Source of the DNA: CAZKGE01 sp964541695
GTDB lineage: Bacteria > Bacillota > Clostridia > Christensenellales > CAG-138
Length of the DNA stretch: 14,723 bases
Assembly: GCA_964541695.1 (NCBI GenBank)
Contig: CAZIRB010000057.1
Location: forward strand, 1 to 14,723
Reading direction: 5' to 3'
In this document: in pieces, positions 11,660 to 14,723 of the stretch
How positions within the stretch are numbered: position 1 is the stretch's first letter
How the letters are laid out: each line of letters starts with the position of its first letter
Position numbers and translations under genes: made by a program
The notes under the pieces: generated by a model
Databases searched by the model: none
Told to the model about the DNA's origin: nothing
What the model saw: the letters and a program-made list of their open reading frames with translations, nothing else

Positions 11660-11688
11660 AAAAAGCGGCGGATCGCTCCGCCGCTTTT
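11660..11688 (-). terminator. Terminator of the DUF1002 gene (bidirectional look)
   Basis: 12-bp stem AAAAGCGGCGGA (11661-11672) with TCCGCCGCTTTT (11677-11688), loop TCGC. Five A from 11660 give a U tract on the minus strand; 37 nt past the DUF1002 gene stop. Confidence 0.8.
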
Positions 11689-11725
11689 CGTTATCCATTC
11701 CTATCTTGTTCCCGCTCCAAACCTC

Positions 11726-12757
11726 TCACGATTTCTTCGTGAATATGGTCGCGAAGAAATTGCCGACGGCGGCGAAGAAGGTTTTGACGTTCTCGTAGAC
11801 GCGGGACACGGTCTGTGCCGCGTTCGAGGCGGTCTGGGCGGTCTTGGCGAGGCTGGTCAGCCGGGACTGCAACTCCTCGGTGCTGAGGCCCTCGAGCTTG
11901 CGCACGAGCGACAGGATCTGGTCGCGCTGCGCGTCGGTGAGCGAGACGTTGTACAGCTTGGCGAGGTTGTCGATCTCGGCGCGCACCTCGGCGTCGGTCA
12001 TGTCCTTGGTCTTGTCGAGCATGCCCTTGAGCTCCTTGATCAGTTCGGCGGCCTCGTCGGAGCCGATGTATTCGGCAAGCTCGCCCGTCACGACCAGCTC
12101 CTCCGCGCCGACGGCCTTGGCCAGGTCGGAGAGCGAGTTGCCGGTCATCTTCTCATAGGCCTTATACACGCCCGTCAATGCGCCGGTGCCGGACACCGGA
12201 AACGGCGCGGACACGATCACGCTCGCGTCCTCGATGCCCGCGGTGGTCAGCGCGTTTAAGTACATATCCTCGGTGCAGTAATTGATGTTGTGCACCTCGA
12301 TGGTGAGGCCCGCGCCGGCCTCAAGTTTCTTGATATAGATGCACGAGATCGCGACCGAGCCGATCTTGCGGTCCGGCACGAGGTCCTCGAGGTACGCGCG
12401 CTCCTCGGCGTTGGTCACGGTCAGCTCCGGCACCGAGCCCTCCTCGATGCCGAAATCCTGATACACGGCCTTGCGCTGGGCCTTGGTCAGGTCCGCGCCC
12501 ATCGTGACGCACTCGTCGTACGAGCCCAGGTACGGCGTAGCCGTCGCGGCGGGCGCTTGCGTGGGCGCCTGCGTGGGCTCGGCCGTCGGCGCGGCGGTCG
12601 GTTCGGCCGTCGGCGTCGCCGTCGGGACCGCGGTCTGCTCCGGCGTAGCGGTCGGGGTCGGAGAGCTATCGGTTCCGCCCTCGTCCGCCAGCGCAAACGG
12701 AACGGCCAGGGCAAAGACCGTCAGCGCGGCCAGGATCAGGGCAAGCGTTTTTTTCAT
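11726..12757 (-). CDS. Secreted DUF1002 (YpuA-like) protein with Pro/Thr-rich linker
   Basis: 343 residues from ATG 12757, which has AAAGGAGGAG about 10 nt upstream; the longer frame to 12832 lacks a ribosome-binding site and a sensible N-terminus. Signal peptide 1-24 (MKKTLALILA..., cut after F-A-L-A). A low-complexity linker at 31-75 repeats P-T-A-x-P-T. The DUF1002 domain at about 80-280 shows M-G-A-D-L-T-K-A-Q-R, V-T-N-A-E-E-R-A-Y-L, K-I-G-S-V-A-I-S-C-I-Y, N-A-L-T-T-A-G-I-E-D-A and A-P-F-P-V-S-G-T-G-A-L-T-G, matching Bacillus YpuA-like proteins. A helical C-terminal tail ends V-K-T-F-F-A-A-V-G-N-F-F-A-T-I-F, which could be an amphipathic membrane-contact segment. Function is unknown; the linker suggests it spans the wall. 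Single-gene unit, divergent from the amino-acid importer. Confidence 0.85.
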   Translation of the reverse strand: MKKTLALILAALTVFALAVPFALADEGGTDSSPTPTATPEQTAVPTATPTAEPTAAPTAEPTQAPTQAPAATATPYLGSYDECVTMGADLTKAQRKAVYQDFGIEEGSVPELTVTNAEERAYLEDLVPDRKIGSVAISCIYIKKLEAGAGLTIEVHNINYCTEDMYLNALTTAGIEDASVIVSAPFPVSGTGALTGVYKAYEKMTGNSLSDLAKAVGAEELVVTGELAEYIGSDEAAELIKELKGMLDKTKDMTDAEVRAEIDNLAKLYNVSLTDAQRDQILSLVRKLEGLSTEELQSRLTSLAKTAQTASNAAQTVSRVYENVKTFFAAVGNFFATIFTKKS

Positions 12758-12777
12758 GGATTTATCTCCTCCTTTGC

Positions 12778-12795
12778 AAACGGGTTCCCCCGTTT
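12778..12795 (-). promoter_or_regulatory. Leader hairpin just before the DUF1002 ribosome-binding site
   Basis: In the minus-strand transcript AAACGGG and CCCGTTT form a 7-bp stem closed by GGAA, a GNRA-type tetraloop, ending 3 nt before AAAGGAGG. May stabilise the 5' end or influence initiation; function is inference. Confidence 0.35.
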
Positions 12796-12834
12796 TCCAG
12801 TCCGGCGGCCGCGCCCACCGCGTCCGCAGCATTC

Positions 12835-12843
12835 ATCATAGCA
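12835..12843 (-). promoter_or_regulatory. Extended -10 promoter of the DUF1002 gene
   Basis: Minus strand TGC-TATGAT (hexamer 12835-12840). The best -35 candidate, TTGCTG, is 19 nt upstream and weak. Leader of about 70 nt. The surrounding ATGCTATGATGAA 13-mer is repeated, inverted, at the divergent promoter at 12951-12963. Confidence 0.5.
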
Positions 12844-12930
12844 TGTTATTTTGAAAATGCAGCAAATATGATGTTGAAAAAGTGTAAATAAATCTCTTTT
12901 GACCCCGGAAAAATTGTAAAAATATATAGT

Positions 12931-12960
12931 TTGTAATTCGTCGCCGCACGATGCTATGAT
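12931..12960 (+). promoter_or_regulatory. Promoter of the amino-acid importer operon
   Basis: -35 TTGTAA (12931-12936), 18-nt spacer, extended -10 TGC-TATGAT (hexamer 12955-12960). An A/T-rich stretch (about 12909-12930) precedes the -35 and could serve as an UP element. Confidence 0.55.
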
Positions 12961-12998
12961 GAACTCGATCACAACGATAAGGAGGAACTGTTGAGAAA

Positions 12999-13826
12999 AT
13001 GAAACGTCTGACTGCTATCCTACTTGCTCTGTTGTTCACCATCGCCGTCGTAGGCTGCGGAAAGCCCGCCGCCGCCCCCGCAGAGACCGCCGCCGCGCCT
13101 GCTGCCGACAGCGACTGGGCTTACGTCCAGCAGAAGGGAAAGCTCATCGTCGGTATCACCGAGTATGAGCCCATGAACTATTACGACACGGACGGCACGC
13201 TGATCGGTTTCGATACCGAGTTCACCAAGGCCGTCTGCGCAAAGCTCGGCGTCGAGCCGGAGTTTGTCGTAATCGACTGGGATTCTAAAGAGCTGGAGCT
13301 GAAGAACAAGAACATCGACTGCATCTGGAACGGGCTGACGGTCACCGAGGAGCGCAAGGCCAACATGGACTTCTCCACGTCCTACCTGAAGAACCAGCAG
13401 GTTGTCGTCATCCGCGCCGCGGACAAGGACAAGTACACGGCTGCCGAGGACTTTGACAGCCTGACCGTTGTCGCCGAGGGCGGCAGCGCCGGTGCGGCCG
13501 CGATCGCGGCCGGCATGCCGAACGCCGCGTACACCGAGATGGGCGCCCAGGCGGATGCCCTGCTCGAGGTCAAGTCCGGCACCGCGGAAGCCGCCGTTAT
13601 CGACCTGACCATGGCCAAGGCGATGACCGGCGCCGGCACCGACTATGCGGACCTGATGATCGTCGACTCGATCGACATGATGGACGAGGAATACGCCATC
13701 GGCTTCCGGGTTGGCAGCGACATCACCGCCAAGGTGAACGAGATCATAGCTCAGCTCACCGCGGACAACACGCTCAAGACGCTCGCCGAGAAATACGACC
13801 TGACCGATCTTCTGATCGCGGGCTAA
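12999..13826 (+). CDS. Amino-acid ABC transporter substrate-binding lipoprotein
   Basis: 275 residues. N-terminal lipoprotein signal with lipobox V-V-G-C, so Cys20 would carry the lipid anchor on the outer membrane face; then an Ala/Pro-rich spacer. Family 3 solute-binding domain from about 40: K-L-I-V-G-I-T-E-Y-E-P-M-N-Y, G-F-D-T-E-F-T-K-A-V-C, then I-D-C-I-W-N-G-L-T-V-T-E-E-R (a typical polar amino-acid binding-protein stretch) and D-F-S-T-S-Y. Full length with a normal C-terminal lobe. It delivers a polar amino acid to the permease and ATPase encoded downstream; the ligand cannot be told. AAGGAGGA lies about 12 nt before the ATG, a little long. A terminator-like hairpin follows the gene, so it is probably made in excess over the membrane parts. 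Confidence 0.93.
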   Translation: MKRLTAILLALLFTIAVVGCGKPAAAPAETAAAPAADSDWAYVQQKGKLIVGITEYEPMNYYDTDGTLIGFDTEFTKAVCAKLGVEPEFVVIDWDSKELELKNKNIDCIWNGLTVTEERKANMDFSTSYLKNQQVVVIRAADKDKYTAAEDFDSLTVVAEGGSAGAAAIAAGMPNAAYTEMGAQADALLEVKSGTAEAAVIDLTMAKAMTGAGTDYADLMIVDSIDMMDEEYAIGFRVGSDITAKVNEIIAQLTADNTLKTLAEKYDLTDLLIAG

Positions 13827-13836
13827 ACGCCGCATC

Positions 13837-13876
13837 CGGCGGGGGACAGCGACTGTCCCCCGCCGATTTTGCTTTT
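13837..13876 (+). terminator. Strong hairpin between binding-protein and permease genes
   Basis: 13-bp perfect stem CGGCGGGGGACAG (13837-13849) and CTGTCCCCCGCCG (13853-13865), loop CGA, followed by ATTTTGCTTTT. The T tract is interrupted by GC, so partial termination or 3'-end protection is likely, giving more binding protein than permease. Confidence 0.75.
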
Positions 13877-13931
13877 GCCGCACATCCGCTTATTTTTGCA
13901 TCACTAGAACGCTGAAAAAGAGGACTGCCAT

Positions 13932-14579
<648 letters not shown>

Positions 14580-14583
14580 AGCT

Positions 14584-14723
14584 ATGGCATTATTGATTGT
14601 TGACAACATCAGAAAGAGCTTCGGCCAGCTTGAGGTGCTCAAGGGCATCAGCTTCGAGCTCGAGAAGGGCCGCGTGATGTCGTTCATCGGCTCGTCCGGC
14701 AGCGGCAAGACCACGCTGCTTCG
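14584..14723 (+). CDS. Amino-acid ABC transporter ATP-binding protein (partial)
   Basis: The first 46 codons are present; the gene runs off the right edge. MALLIVDNIRKSFGQLEVLK is a typical start for GlnQ/HisP-type ATPases, and G-S-S-G-S-G-K-T-T-L-L (Walker A) follows at about residues 35-45. ATG is 4 nt after the permease stop with a weak ribosome-binding site, pointing to translational coupling. It powers the importer formed with the permease and binding protein upstream. Confidence 0.93.
   Translation, partial: MALLIVDNIRKSFGQLEVLKGISFELEKGRVMSFIGSSGSGKTTLL

Larger units (their letters stand above)
11214..11725. other. Gene-free region 2: G-rich tract, terminators and modular repeats
   Basis: Lies between convergent genes. 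In order: G-quadruplex motif (11218-11251), phosphodiesterase terminator (11259-11288), repeat unit (11290-11344), an 8-bp hairpin TGCGGGGA/TCCCCGCA (11397-11417), the 25-bp palindrome (11423-11447), repeat unit (11478-11542), an inverted unit (11571-11625) and the DUF1002-gene terminator (11660-11688). No supported gene. Confidence 0.7.

Noticed and set aside
11156..11661. Minus-strand frames of about 165 codons through region 2
   Set aside because: They cross two terminators and the repeats, and contain no domain or RBS support.
12758..12832. Longer DUF1002 protein starting at 12832
   Set aside because: The extension lacks an RBS, is Arg/Trp/Pro-rich and would bury the clear signal peptide that begins at 12757.

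Overview
The window (about 60-65% GC by eye) looks like a chromosomal segment of a high-GC Clostridia-type Firmicute. This is inferred from strong AGGAGG ribosome-binding sites, secreted SH3b/NlpC-P60 wall proteins, a lipoprotein-type solute-binding protein, a DUF1002 (YpuA-like) protein and a stand-alone TSCPD protein. No rRNA, tRNA, CRISPR, integrase or transposase was seen. The exact order or genus cannot be read from the sequence.

Left part (1-5088): two divergent units share a compact promoter region at about 2770-2870. The minus unit reads polyprenyl-phosphate glycosyltransferase (GtrB/ArnC-like), two half-size EamA/ArnE-ArnF-like membrane proteins, then a large membrane protein cut by the left edge with GT-C-like features. 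Together they resemble a three-part lipid-carrier glycosylation system: charge the carrier, flip it, transfer the sugar outside. The plus unit reads WbqC-family protein, acyltransferase-3 membrane protein, then a small TSCPD protein, ending at a hairpin. The first two fit surface-glycan modification; the third is an unexplained passenger.

Middle (5089-7523): two tandem paralogous secreted wall proteins have near-parallel upstream regions (hairpin, 25-bp conserved motif, extended -10, RBS, all at identical spacing). The first is an SH3b plus peptidoglycan-binding protein with 22 cysteines in 222 residues. The second is a conventional SH3b, peptidoglycan-binding and NlpC/P60 hydrolase. A 600-bp gene-free stretch of palindromic modular repeats and other structured DNA follows.

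Right-centre (7524-11213): a minus-strand unit with a redox and metal theme (free methionine-R-sulfoxide reductase, MntP manganese exporter, nitroreductase) appears to start from a leaderless promoter. It is divergent from a plus unit of an AI-2E-family transporter and a glycerophosphodiester phosphodiesterase, which ends in a G-rich tract and a strong terminator.

Right (11214-14723): a second cluster of the same modular repeats is followed by a secreted DUF1002 protein (minus). Divergent from it is a polar amino-acid ABC importer operon: solute-binding lipoprotein, terminator-like hairpin, permease and an ATPase cut by the right edge. The same extended -10 element (TGCTAT[G/C]AT) occurs at four promoters. 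The features most worth a second look are the cysteine-rich wall protein, the duplicated promoter architecture and the modular palindromic repeats.
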